Below, one piece after another: positions 8,172 to 15,281 of a DNA stretch of 27,139 nt. Under the pieces are notes generated by a model. It saw only the letters and a list, made by a program, of their open reading frames with translations. It did no database searches and was not told where the DNA came from. Position 1 is the stretch's first letter; each line of letters begins with the position of its first letter. The translations under genes were made by a program, and so were the position numbers. The stretch is from IDS-8 sp964607425 (GTDB taxonomy: Bacteria; Pseudomonadota; Gammaproteobacteria; Steroidobacterales; Woeseiaceae): assembly GCA_964607425.1 (NCBI GenBank), contig CAZSKQ010000039.1, forward strand, positions 1-27,139, in the 5' to 3' direction.

Positions 8172-8311
8172 TCGCGCTATTCACACCCCCCATTTCCCGA
8201 ACCCGATGCAGGAGCGCGCATTGCGCGCGAAGCCAGGGAGAACGAGGGTGGCTTCGCGCGCAATGCGCGCTCCTGCGTGTCACGGGGGACGGCTTGCGTC
8301 GCGCTATTCAC
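8172..8311. repeat. 13-base direct repeat bracketing the REP-like hairpin
   Basis: TCGCGCTATTCAC occurs at 8172-8184 and again at 8299-8311, one copy on each side of the long hairpin at 8208-8276. The repeat could be a target-site or duplication scar around the inserted palindrome, or a chance duplication of intergenic sequence. Confidence 0.45.
8208..8276. repeat. Long REP-like inverted repeat, 28-base perfect arms
   Basis: The left arm at 8208-8235 pairs perfectly with the right arm at 8249-8276, leaving a 13-base loop. The arm starts GCAGGAGCGCGCATTGCGCG, so each arm also contains a smaller internal palindrome. The same 23-base core recurs at 8907-8975. No U tract follows, so this is better explained as a REP/BIME-type mobile palindrome than as a classical terminator. 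Confidence 0.8.
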
Positions 8312-8325
8312 CGGCGAGCAAACAT

Positions 8326-8343
8326 GGCATCGCGCGCGATGCC
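8326..8343. promoter_or_regulatory. Perfect 18-base palindrome just upstream of the glycine-zipper promoter
   Basis: GGCATCGCGCGCGATGCC is its own reverse complement. It ends nine bases before the -24 box of the putative sigma-54 promoter at 8353. It could be a binding site, or a degenerate relative of the neighbouring REP elements, with which it shares the GCGCGCGA core. Confidence 0.4.
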
Positions 8344-8352
8344 GTGGGACGG

Positions 8353-8368
8353 AGGCATGGCTTTTGCA
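8353..8368 (+). promoter_or_regulatory. Probable sigma-54 (RpoN) promoter for the glycine-zipper gene
   Basis: The sequence is AGGCAT-GGCTT-TTGCA. GG and GC are separated by ten bases as required, the -12 box is perfect, and the -24 box has two departures from TGGCAC. It is intergenic, correctly oriented and 33 bases before the ATG at 8402. It is the weakest of the four RpoN-like sites in the window. Confidence 0.6.
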
Positions 8369-8401
8369 TCGTAGTCTCTACACGGCACCGGAGTAGGAAC
8401 A

Positions 8402-8902
8402 ATGATGGCAAGAGCTTGCAGGACAACGCTTACCGGCCTTTTGGGCGTGGCGCTCAGCGGCGCGCTGCTCGCCGGCGGGGGATGCGCCGGGCAGGACCGG
8501 GACGAGCCCCCGATCGGGGAATCCGAAGCCGGGCAGATCATCGGCGGCGTCGCGGGCGCCGCGGTCGGGAGCCAGGTCGGCGGCGGCAGCGGCCAGACGG
8601 TCGCGACGATTGCCGGCGCCCTGATCGGCGCGGTGGTCGGCGAGCGCATCGGCGCGCGCATGGAAGAGGACGACCGGCAAACCGCGGCGCAGGCGCTCGA
8701 ACGAAACCGCACCGGCGAAACGTCGAACTGGGTGAATCCCGATACCGGCAGCGAGTTCGCGGTAACCCCGGTCGAGACCTGGGAGGAAGCCGGCCGCCCC
8801 TGCCGGCAGTTCGAGTTCCGCGTCGCGACGGAGCGGGGCTCCGAAACCGAAAAGCGCACCGCCTGCCGCAACGACGACGGCACCTGGGAGGTCCTGGGCT
8901 GA
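8402..8902 (+). CDS. Glycine-zipper 2TM-domain surface protein (17-kDa antigen-like)
   Basis: A 166-aa protein. An N-terminal hydrophobic signal (residues ~8-26) ends in LLAGGGCAG, a lipobox-like sequence, though Gly at -3 is unusual, so lipidation is uncertain. Residues ~42-80 form a glycine zipper (GQIIGGVAGAAVGSQVGG, then TIAGALIGAVVGERIG), the Rick_17kDa_Anti / glycine-zipper-2TM signature. The C-terminal half, with two cysteines (PCRQFEF and TACRND), resembles the surface-antigen domain that follows the zipper in this family. It likely sits in the outer membrane or periplasm and acts in envelope integrity. The start is at 8402 or 8405 (tandem ATG), after GGAGTAGGA. It is flanked by REP-like hairpins and converges on the Ser/Thr kinase gene ending at 9015. 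Confidence 0.88.
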   Translation: MMARACRTTLTGLLGVALSGALLAGGGCAGQDRDEPPIGESEAGQIIGGVAGAAVGSQVGGGSGQTVATIAGALIGAVVGERIGARMEEDDRQTAAQALERNRTGETSNWVNPDTGSEFAVTPVETWEEAGRPCRQFEFRVATERGSETEKRTACRNDDGTWEVLG

Positions 8903-8906
8903 GCTC

Positions 8907-8975
8907 GCAGGAGCGCGCATTGCGCGCGATTGCAACGTATGCCGCCTTGGCCTCGCGCGCAATGCGCGCTCCTGC
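8907..8975. repeat. REP-like inverted repeat between convergent genes
   Basis: Two perfect 23-base arms (8907-8929 and 8953-8975) are separated by 23 bases. The arms are identical to the core of the hairpin at 8208-8276. It starts four bases after the stop of the glycine-zipper gene and lies 39 bases from the stop of the convergent kinase gene, so it may serve as a bidirectional transcription barrier. Confidence 0.8.
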
Positions 8976-9014
8976 GGTGCGCCGGTCTCTTCCCTTGCAG
9001 GCGGGCGCCGGGAT

Positions 9015-11042
9015 TTAGGGAGCGGACAAGGCAGCGCGGCGCGCCCTCGCAAGCTGGTACTCGGCGCGGGCCAGCGCAAGGTGCTCCAGCCCCATGCCCC
9101 TGGCGGTCGCGAGGTAGCCTTCCGCGTCGTCGAGATCGCCGTTCGAGATGGCGAACATCGCCTGGAACAGCAGCGCGGTCATGATCCGGTCCGCAGCGAG
9201 CGTGACCTCGCGGTCGTCGGGCGTCAAAGCCCGGGCCTGCCGCAGGAGATCCACCGCGCTGTCGCCGCGCGGCACTGTCAGCCGTTCCGAGATGATCCGG
9301 TCATCGATTTCCCGGAGCAGCGCGTCCACCCTGCTTTCGGCGCGTTGCCGGACCAGGTCGTCGCGCGCCTGTGCAAGCTCGGGGTCGTCCCCGGCGAGGA
9401 GGCGCTCGCCTGCCGCCAGCAATGCCTGCGCGTGGGCCATATCGGTCCCGGCCGTATAGCGGGCGCGCAGGAGCAGCTCCCGGCCCTGCCGCGTCATGAG
9501 CTCTTCGACGAGTTCGATCCCGAAGTGCCCCGGCAGGATCGCGCGGGCCGTCGCGAGATCGGCGCGAGCGGCGGCGCCGTCGCCGGTGCCTGCGTGCTCG
9601 CGCGCGCGCACGACGTAACGCTGCGCAAGATCTTCCAGGCCGTCCAGCGCGCGCGCATTCCCCGGGTCCGTATCGAGGGCAGCCAAATACCAGGACCAGG
9701 CGCTGTCGCCTTCCGGCTCGACCAGCCGCCCGGCAGCCAGCGCGGCCTCGGCATGGTCGAGCGCCGGCCGGGCTTCCGGCATCGGAACCTCGCGGCTCTG
9801 CACCGAAAACCAGACGACCGCGGCCAGCAGCGTCGCTACCACGGCGCCGTAGGCCACCGTCGGCGAACCGTGGCGGCGCCGGCCCCCTGACTCCTCACCG
9901 CGCTCGTCAAACTCCTCCAGGAACAGGCGCGCGTGCTGCGGCCGGTTGATCCCCTCGAGTTGCAGGGCGCGGCGCACGGCGGGCCATTGCGCGTACGCAT
10001 CGGGCGGCAAGGGCGGAGGCACCAATCCCTCGGCGCGCGCGGCGAGCGCGTCGAATTCACCGAATGGCCGCTCCCCTCCCAGCAGGTACCAGGCGGTGAC
10101 CCCCAGCGCAAACACATCGTCATGCGGCTGCGGTGCATCGCCCTCCAGCACTTGCGGACTCGCGTAGGCGCGCGTGGCCCAGTTCCTTTCGCGATCGCTA
10201 CCGGAAAGCTGCTCCGCGCCGGTGGTGCCGGACGAACCGAAATCCAGCAACTTCACCGCGCGGCTGTGCGCGAGAAAGATATTCGACGGCTTGACGTCGC
10301 CGTGCACCACCCCGGCATCGTGGGCGTGCGCCAGCCCGCGCGCCACGCAGCGCACGATCTCGATGGATTTGTCGAGCGCCAGCCGCCGCGCCGTGCTGCG
10401 GGCAAGGAGGCTCGCCAATGTTTCGCCGCTCAACCATTCCATGACGATGAACTCGATCCCGGCGTCGCTGGCGAGGTCGTAGACCTTCACGATATTCGGA
10501 TGGTTGAGCTGCGACAGCTTCAGGAATTCCTGCCGCAGCAGTCGGGACGTTTCGGCCGCGGTGTCGGCGTCGCTGACCGGACGCGCGAATTTGAGGGCGA
10601 CCCAGGGCGTCGGCGAACCCGCCAGTTGCCGCTGCCGGTCGCGTGCCTTGTACACGATGCCCATGCCGTAATGGTCCACTTGATCGATCACCGTGTAGCG
10701 CCCGCAAAGCACGTCGCCTGTCGCCGGCCGCACCCTGGCGGACGGAGCCGGCGCCTCAGGCAATCCGGGAGCGGCGGTGTCCACCCCCGGGGGTTCGGCA
10801 TGCCTGGGCTCACGAGCGCGCGAGCCGCTGAAGCTCGCCAGGCTGATCGGCTGCGTGCATTCCAGCGGTTTGCGCGCGGTGAAAGCGGGCGTCTCCGGTA
10901 GCTTGCGCGCGCTCGCCGGTGTCTCCAGCTCGACGGTAATCTCCCGATCGCCGTTCGCGGAGCAGCGCGCACGCTCGGGCATCGGCACGCTGTCCTGGAA
11001 TTCGTTCAGCTCCCCGGCATCGTAGCTGGGCAGGTCAACCAC
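9015..11042 (-). CDS. Atypical transmembrane Ser/Thr kinase (non-RD) with periplasmic repeat region
   Basis: About 675 aa. A ~110-residue Pro/Ala/Glu-rich N-terminal extension precedes a Hanks-type kinase domain: VALK lysine (151), alpha-C glutamate (172), HGDVKPSN catalytic loop (Asp249) and DFG (267). Two features are odd. The catalytic loop has HGD instead of HRD, and the glycine loop reads VDHYGMG, losing the first glycines of GxGxxG. The APE motif is replaced by ASPQ. One TM helix (~396-413) follows, then a ~250-residue helical, TPR-like region probably in the periplasm. Start: third-position GC becomes coding-like at the GTG at 11042. Alternatives are GTG 11162 (poor composition) and ATG 10982 (AGGA at ten bases). 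A near-perfect sigma-54 promoter lies upstream, giving a ~215-base leader. Confidence 0.87.
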   Translation of the reverse strand: MVDLPSYDAGELNEFQDSVPMPERARCSANGDREITVELETPASARKLPETPAFTARKPLECTQPISLASFSGSRAREPRHAEPPGVDTAAPGLPEAPAPSARVRPATGDVLCGRYTVIDQVDHYGMGIVYKARDRQRQLAGSPTPWVALKFARPVSDADTAAETSRLLRQEFLKLSQLNHPNIVKVYDLASDAGIEFIVMEWLSGETLASLLARSTARRLALDKSIEIVRCVARGLAHAHDAGVVHGDVKPSNIFLAHSRAVKLLDFGSSGTTGAEQLSGSDRERNWATRAYASPQVLEGDAPQPHDDVFALGVTAWYLLGGERPFGEFDALAARAEGLVPPPLPPDAYAQWPAVRRALQLEGINRPQHARLFLEEFDERGEESGGRRRHGSPTVAYGAVVATLLAAVVWFSVQSREVPMPEARPALDHAEAALAAGRLVEPEGDSAWSWYLAALDTDPGNARALDGLEDLAQRYVVRAREHAGTGDGAAARADLATARAILPGHFGIELVEELMTRQGRELLLRARYTAGTDMAHAQALLAAGERLLAGDDPELAQARDDLVRQRAESRVDALLREIDDRIISERLTVPRGDSAVDLLRQARALTPDDREVTLAADRIMTALLFQAMFAISNGDLDDAEGYLATARGMGLEHLALARAEYQLARARRAALSAP

Positions 11043-11266
11043 CCCTGGCCGTTGATGAGGGATCGATGGGTTCCGTCGCAAGGCGTGACGGGGTACTTCC
11101 AATGCAAGGTCTCCGCGGTTTGCCGACTGCGGCAAGTGGCGCCGATGTGCTCCCCGGGTCACCTGCAGTGCCGTGACTGGCTGCGAGGTGGCGGTTCCTG
11201 GCGCGCGGGGACATCGGGATCTTTAGCTTCGCGCCGGCGCGCTTTCCCGGGGATGCCTGCAGCGGC

Positions 11267-11282
11267 TGCAAGGGTCGTGCCA
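11267..11282 (-). promoter_or_regulatory. Sigma-54 (RpoN) promoter, -24/-12, for the atypical kinase gene
   Basis: Read on the minus strand, the sequence is TGGCAC-GACCC-TTGCA, a full match to the RpoN consensus. It lies between the kinase gene (9015-11042) and the upstream minus-strand gene (11392-12510), pointing at the kinase. This makes the kinase its own transcription unit rather than read-through from the histidine kinase operon. Confidence 0.82.
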
Positions 11283-11344
11283 GCACCGGCGGCCGCTGAG
11301 AGGCGCAAGCGGTGACCGGAAGTCACGGCCAAACGGGGAGCAGC

Positions 11345-11363
11345 CTTTGTAATAATTTCAAAG
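11345..11363. promoter_or_regulatory. AATAATT-centred palindrome, possible activator site
   Basis: CTTTGTAATAATTTCAAAG is a 19-base near-perfect inverted repeat (one mismatched pair) with a one-base centre. It sits 62 bases upstream of the -24 box of the kinase promoter, and 28 bases past the stop of the gene at 11392. A palindrome with the same AAT-A-ATT centre sits at a similar distance from the PRC-barrel promoter (22353-22369). It lacks the GC stem and U tract of a terminator. Confidence 0.45.
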
Positions 11364-11391
11364 ACTGCAAATTCGACCGCTGTCCCGAGGG

Positions 11392-12510
11392 TTACTGGCT
11401 GGCGAAAACCGCGCTGCCGTTCAGCGTGATGAGGGGCTGGCGGACGAGGCCCATGTCGGGCGCCGCCGTGTGCGGGAGTGGCACAATGCCCGCGGAGACG
11501 TCACCCTGCAGCAGGCGGAGTGCCGCCGGCAGGTCCGCGATGAGCCGGCTTGCGAGCGGATCCTCGACCGCCAGCTCCCCGGCCGTTGCGGCTCCCGCCA
11601 GGATCGCCTGCATCTCGGCGAGCGACAGCCGCGCGGTGTCCAGCCCCGAAGGCCCCATTGCCAGCACCTGGCGCACCGTGCGCCGCGCGAGGCTCACGGA
11701 AGCCGTGATCCGCTCGAGCTCCCGATGCGTCGCGTCGATGCCGATGCGCTGGTATTCATAGAGCAGCGCGGGAATGGGCGTATAGGGGCTGTGACGCTCG
11801 ACCAGGAAGGTCGCGAGCAGCCTCGAAGCGAACAGCATATCGGCTTCGTCGGCATGCGGCGCCGGGTCGATACCCCGGTAGACCGCGATGGCCTCGAAGT
11901 CGCCCAGCGCTTCCAGCACCGTCCGCAGCTCGCGGCGCTCGAGCCCGGGGGGCAGCACGGTGGGCTGCACGAGCTCGCGCGCGATGAAGCCGCAGTGCGA
12001 GGCCTCGGTGAGCCCGAACAGGCGATCGAAATTGTCCGCCGAGCCGGTCACCCGGCTGAAGTAGCGGGGCGGGAGATTGACCGCCGTGCTGAGCAGGGTC
12101 GCCACGCCGGCGCCCGCGCTGTCCAGGAACACGGGGCACACCTGCTGCGGGTAGACGATTTCGCCGTAACGCTCGAGGTAGCGTTGGCGGGAGTCGGGAG
12201 ACAATGCGACCAGCGGCGTCTTGTGGATATAGGAGGCAACGAAATAGGACGGTTCGCCGGCGGGCGTCGCCGACTTGAGGAACGACAGCGAAGCGACCGT
12301 GTCGTCGATCAGCATTCCCGGGACCGGGCGGTCGTTGGTCATCGGCACTTCCGCCAGAAAGGCGCGGAACTGCCCGGATACGTCGGGCGCCTGGAGCTCG
12401 AAAATCTGGATTGGCACGCCGGCGAGCGAACTGAGCCAGGCTGTCCTGTCCGTGGCCCGGCCGGACGAAATACACAATGTGGCCAGCAGCAGGCCCAGTA
12501 AAAGCCGCAT
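11392..12510 (-). CDS. Secreted protein of unknown function
   Basis: A 372-aa protein that I do not recognise. The N-terminus (MRLLLGLLLATLCISSGRA) is a clear Sec signal peptide, and no later membrane helix is visible, so a periplasmic or secreted location is expected. The mature part is mixed alpha/beta with a mostly helical C-terminal half (residues ~230-320). It has a few cysteines (for example QQVCPVFLD and SHCGFIA) that could form a disulfide. The ATG at 12510 has a strong ribosome site (GGGGGGA) and begins the signal peptide, so the longer frame to 12570 is rejected. It lies 185 bases after the YfiR-like gene on the same strand and may belong to the same signalling unit. Confidence 0.75.
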   Translation of the reverse strand: MRLLLGLLLATLCISSGRATDRTAWLSSLAGVPIQIFELQAPDVSGQFRAFLAEVPMTNDRPVPGMLIDDTVASLSFLKSATPAGEPSYFVASYIHKTPLVALSPDSRQRYLERYGEIVYPQQVCPVFLDSAGAGVATLLSTAVNLPPRYFSRVTGSADNFDRLFGLTEASHCGFIARELVQPTVLPPGLERRELRTVLEALGDFEAIAVYRGIDPAPHADEADMLFASRLLATFLVERHSPYTPIPALLYEYQRIGIDATHRELERITASVSLARRTVRQVLAMGPSGLDTARLSLAEMQAILAGAATAGELAVEDPLASRLIADLPAALRLLQGDVSAGIVPLPHTAAPDMGLVRQPLITLNGSAVFASQ

Positions 12511-12695
12511 TGGTCCCCCCAAAGCACGTTGTTCGACTTTATGGATCGTCCCGTACAGATCCAGCGGCACCGATGTCGAGGGTCACAGGAGCGCGCCCAG
12601 CCGCGGCCCTGTCGGAAATCGAAGAGCTTGCCCAAGCTCCCGGTGTCGCGGTGGGAGAATGCCGCCCGGCGGACGGCATTGCAACCCCGCCCGAA

Positions 12696-13343
12696 TCAGG
12701 TCCGGTTATGGTCGTCTGCCGCCACAATGTGGTCCAGGTCGACGATCGCGCCCGCCGATTCCACCGACATTGCCGCCGACAGCAGGCGGGAGCTCATTTC
12801 GAGCCCAGCGTTCTGCGCTGCGCGCTGCGAGATTTCGAACCGCACCCGGTCGTCTACGATGCGAAAATTGATCATCGCACCGTCGATCAGCCCGTGCGGC
12901 GTGTCGGTCACGACGAGCAGGGGCCGGGATGCGAGGTCCTCCAGGTATTCGGCCAGTTGTCCGTTCCTGTCCGCCCCGATGTAGAGCACTTCGTCGTCGG
13001 CGAGATCGCTTACCGAGCCCAGCCGGCGCACCTGCATCGGCCGGCCCTGGATCGTGTGCCCCGGAAGGAATTGCTCGAGCTCCGCGGCAACCTGATCCGC
13101 CCCCAGCACGGCAATGCTGAACGTGTCGTCCGCGTCCACTGACTCCGGCCAGTTGACGTACGTGGAAAAGTGGTACAGGAAAGCCGCCTTGACGCCATGG
13201 GCGGAGTACGCTTGTTCCTGCGCGGATGCGGCCGGACCCGCAACTGCCGCGCCCAGCAGGAGGGCCAGCACCCCGGCCGCCGCCATGCCGAACCCGGCGG
13301 AGCGGGCGCCGTCGCCTCCGGAAAGCGCGGGGCGACTCCTCAT
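12696..13343 (-). CDS. YfiR-family periplasmic regulator (DUF4154)
   Basis: About 215 aa. A long N-terminal signal sequence (hydrophobic core AAAGVLALLLGAAVAGPAA) is followed by the YfiR/DUF4154 signature: AAFLYHFSTYVNWPES near the mature N-terminus, then FSIAVLGAD, VLYIGAD, PLLVVTDTPHGLIDGAMINF and RVRFEISQRAAQNAGLEMSSRLL. In Pseudomonas, YfiR is the periplasmic repressor of the diguanylate cyclase YfiN and acts on YfiN's periplasmic CHASE8 region. Here the gene directly follows a CHASE8-HAMP histidine kinase (36-base gap), so that kinase is the probable partner. ATG at 13343 is preferred; an in-frame ATG at 13364 is an alternative. The family assignment is firm and the partner is inferred from context. 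Confidence 0.9.
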   Translation of the reverse strand: MRSRPALSGGDGARSAGFGMAAAGVLALLLGAAVAGPAASAQEQAYSAHGVKAAFLYHFSTYVNWPESVDADDTFSIAVLGADQVAAELEQFLPGHTIQGRPMQVRRLGSVSDLADDEVLYIGADRNGQLAEYLEDLASRPLLVVTDTPHGLIDGAMINFRIVDDRVRFEISQRAAQNAGLEMSSRLLSAAMSVESAGAIVDLDHIVAADDHNRT

Positions 13344-13379
13344 ACATTGCCTGTTGCAAATCAAGCTATCGGTATCCTG

Positions 13380-15281
13380 TTACAGACCCTGGCCCCGGCC
13401 GGCGACAAGCGAATCCAGCGCCGATCGAATACTTGCGAGCCCGACGGGTTTCACCAGGTACCACGCAAACCCCGCTTGCCTGGCACGACGGCGGTCTTCC
13501 TCCTGCCCCCAACCGCTGATGGCCACCAGCGGAATGTCAGAGCGTAGCAGCGCCCGCAGGCGTCGCGCCAGTTCGTAACCGTCGACTACCGGCAGCCCGA
13601 TATCCAGGAAGGCGCAATCCGGCTTGAACTCGCCGGCCCGCTCCAGGGCTTCGCCGGCATCGTGCGCGATGCAGACTTCGTGGCCCATCTCACGCAGCAG
13701 GAACGAAAGACTCGTGGCGAAATCGACGTTGTCGTCCACGAGCAGGATGCGCGCACAAGCGCCGCTTGCCGCCGGCGGCTGTGCGGACAGGTTCGACTTC
13801 CCGTGCTCCGACGTGAGCGCGGCCTTGACCGGCAGGCGTACGGTAAACGTGCTGCCCTCGCCGATGCCGGGGCTCGCGGCCGCGATGCTGCCGCCGTGCA
13901 ACTCGACCAGCCGCTTTGCCAGGGCGAGGCCGACGCCCAGCCCGGCCTGCACTCGCACCCCGGCGTCCTGGTCCTGCGCGAACATCGCGAAAATGCCGGA
14001 AAGGTCCTCCGCGGCAATGCCCTTGCCGTTGTCCGTTATCGCCACTTCCACCGCGTTCCCCGTCACTTTCACGGCAAGCGCGATCCGGCCGCCGGTATGC
14101 GTGTAACGCGAGGCGTTGTTCAGGAGGTTCGCGAACACCTGCGACAGCCGCACGGGATCCGCCTGCATGAAGATCGGCCGGTCCGGAATTTCGAGCAGCA
14201 GCGTCTGCTGTTCACGATCGAGCAGCGGGCGCACCGTGTCCACGGCATTCTCGAGAACCTGCGCAAGCTCGACCGGCTCGCGGCGGATGGTGAGCTTGCC
14301 GCGGGAGATCCGGGATACGTCCAGCAGGTCGTCCACCAGGCGAACCATGTGGCTCAACTGCCGGTCGACGATCTCCTGCGCCTGCTCGATGGTCGCTTTG
14401 GTCGCATTCGGAGAACGCATGAGACTCAGCGCGTTCACCATCGGCGCCAGCGGATTTCTCAGCTCGTGTGCCAGCGTGGCCAGGAATTCGTCCTTGTGCT
14501 TGTCCGCTAGCCGGAGCGAGACTTCCGCGTTCCTGCGCTCTTCGGATTCCTGGTGCAGTTTGCGGTTTGAATCCTCGAGTGCCTGCTGCCGCTCGCTCAC
14601 TTCGGCCAGCATGGAGTTGAAGGCGTCGACCAGCGTGCCGACCTCGTCATCGGTCGTCTTTGCCGCCCGCAGGTTGAAGTCGCGATTCTCGACAATCCGC
14701 CTCGCCACGTTGGTCACCGCCAGTATCGGACCCGTCACGCTGCCTTGCAGCCAGAGCGATACCAGCGCCGCGACGGCCAGGCTGGCCAGCATGACGCCGC
14801 CGAGGATCAGCAGGTAATCCACGACCCGGTCGGCGAGCTCGTATTTCGCACGCAGGTATACCGTCCCGAGGCGCTGGTTGTTCTCGACGATTGGATGAAA
14901 GACGGTCATGCCGCCGTCTTCCACGCGTGCCGCCCGCGGCTCGGCGCTGTCCGGGAACGCCCGCGTGTTGCCGTTCTGCCGATAGCTCGCAAACAGCTCG
15001 CCGTTCGCCGTGTAGATCGCGGCCGCTTCCACGGCCGGCCGGCTCGACATCATCGCGAGTGTCGCGGTGGCCGCCGCGCGGTCGTTGAATGCCACTGCCG
15101 GAGCGGCGGTCCGCGACAGGATGTCGGCCTGCGTCGTGACGTCGCTCAGCAGGAATTCGCGGTAGCCCCGCGCTTCGTAGCTCAGGAGTGCGATCGCGGA
15201 AACCAGCAGCGCGACGAAAGTGGTGACCAGCACGATCACCAGCACTTTGCGCCGAACGGAACTGTGGATCCCTAGCTGCAT
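13380..15281 (-). CDS. Hybrid sensor histidine kinase (CHASE8-HAMP-HisKA-HATPase-REC)
   Basis: A 633-aa membrane sensor. TM1 spans ~12-33. A periplasmic CHASE8-like domain (~36-150) contains AAPAVAFNDRAAATATL and AIYTANGELFASY. TM2 spans ~154-178, and HAMP ~180-235. The HisKA domain has phospho-acceptor His272 (LAHELRNP). The HATPase has N box NLLNNAS (~385-391), DNGKG (~417-421) and GLGVGLALAK (~447-456). A receiver domain at ~510-625 has acidic pair DD (516-517), phospho-acceptor Asp560 (FLDIGLP) and Lys611. All catalytic residues are intact. No separate DNA-binding output is encoded nearby, so the phosphate probably passes to another protein. The ATG at 15281 begins a typical membrane-sensor N-terminus; a GTG at 15326 would add 15 unlikely residues. 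It is first in an operon with the YfiR-like gene. Confidence 0.93.
   Translation of the reverse strand: MQLGIHSSVRRKVLVIVLVTTFVALLVSAIALLSYEARGYREFLLSDVTTQADILSRTAAPAVAFNDRAAATATLAMMSSRPAVEAAAIYTANGELFASYRQNGNTRAFPDSAEPRAARVEDGGMTVFHPIVENNQRLGTVYLRAKYELADRVVDYLLILGGVMLASLAVAALVSLWLQGSVTGPILAVTNVARRIVENRDFNLRAAKTTDDEVGTLVDAFNSMLAEVSERQQALEDSNRKLHQESEERRNAEVSLRLADKHKDEFLATLAHELRNPLAPMVNALSLMRSPNATKATIEQAQEIVDRQLSHMVRLVDDLLDVSRISRGKLTIRREPVELAQVLENAVDTVRPLLDREQQTLLLEIPDRPIFMQADPVRLSQVFANLLNNASRYTHTGGRIALAVKVTGNAVEVAITDNGKGIAAEDLSGIFAMFAQDQDAGVRVQAGLGVGLALAKRLVELHGGSIAAASPGIGEGSTFTVRLPVKAALTSEHGKSNLSAQPPAASGACARILLVDDNVDFATSLSFLLREMGHEVCIAHDAGEALERAGEFKPDCAFLDIGLPVVDGYELARRLRALLRSDIPLVAISGWGQEEDRRRARQAGFAWYLVKPVGLASIRSALDSLVAGRGQGL

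Noticed and set aside
9015..11162. Longest frame of the atypical kinase from GTG 11162
   Set aside because: Codons 11043-11162 lose the third-position GC bias and encode an Arg-rich stretch; coding-like composition starts at the GTG at 11042.
11035..11286. 83-aa minus-strand frame in the kinase leader
   Set aside because: Composition is Arg/Pro/Ser-rich, it overlaps the sigma-54 promoter, and no domain or good ribosome site is seen. A leader peptide starting at its internal ATG remains a remote possibility.
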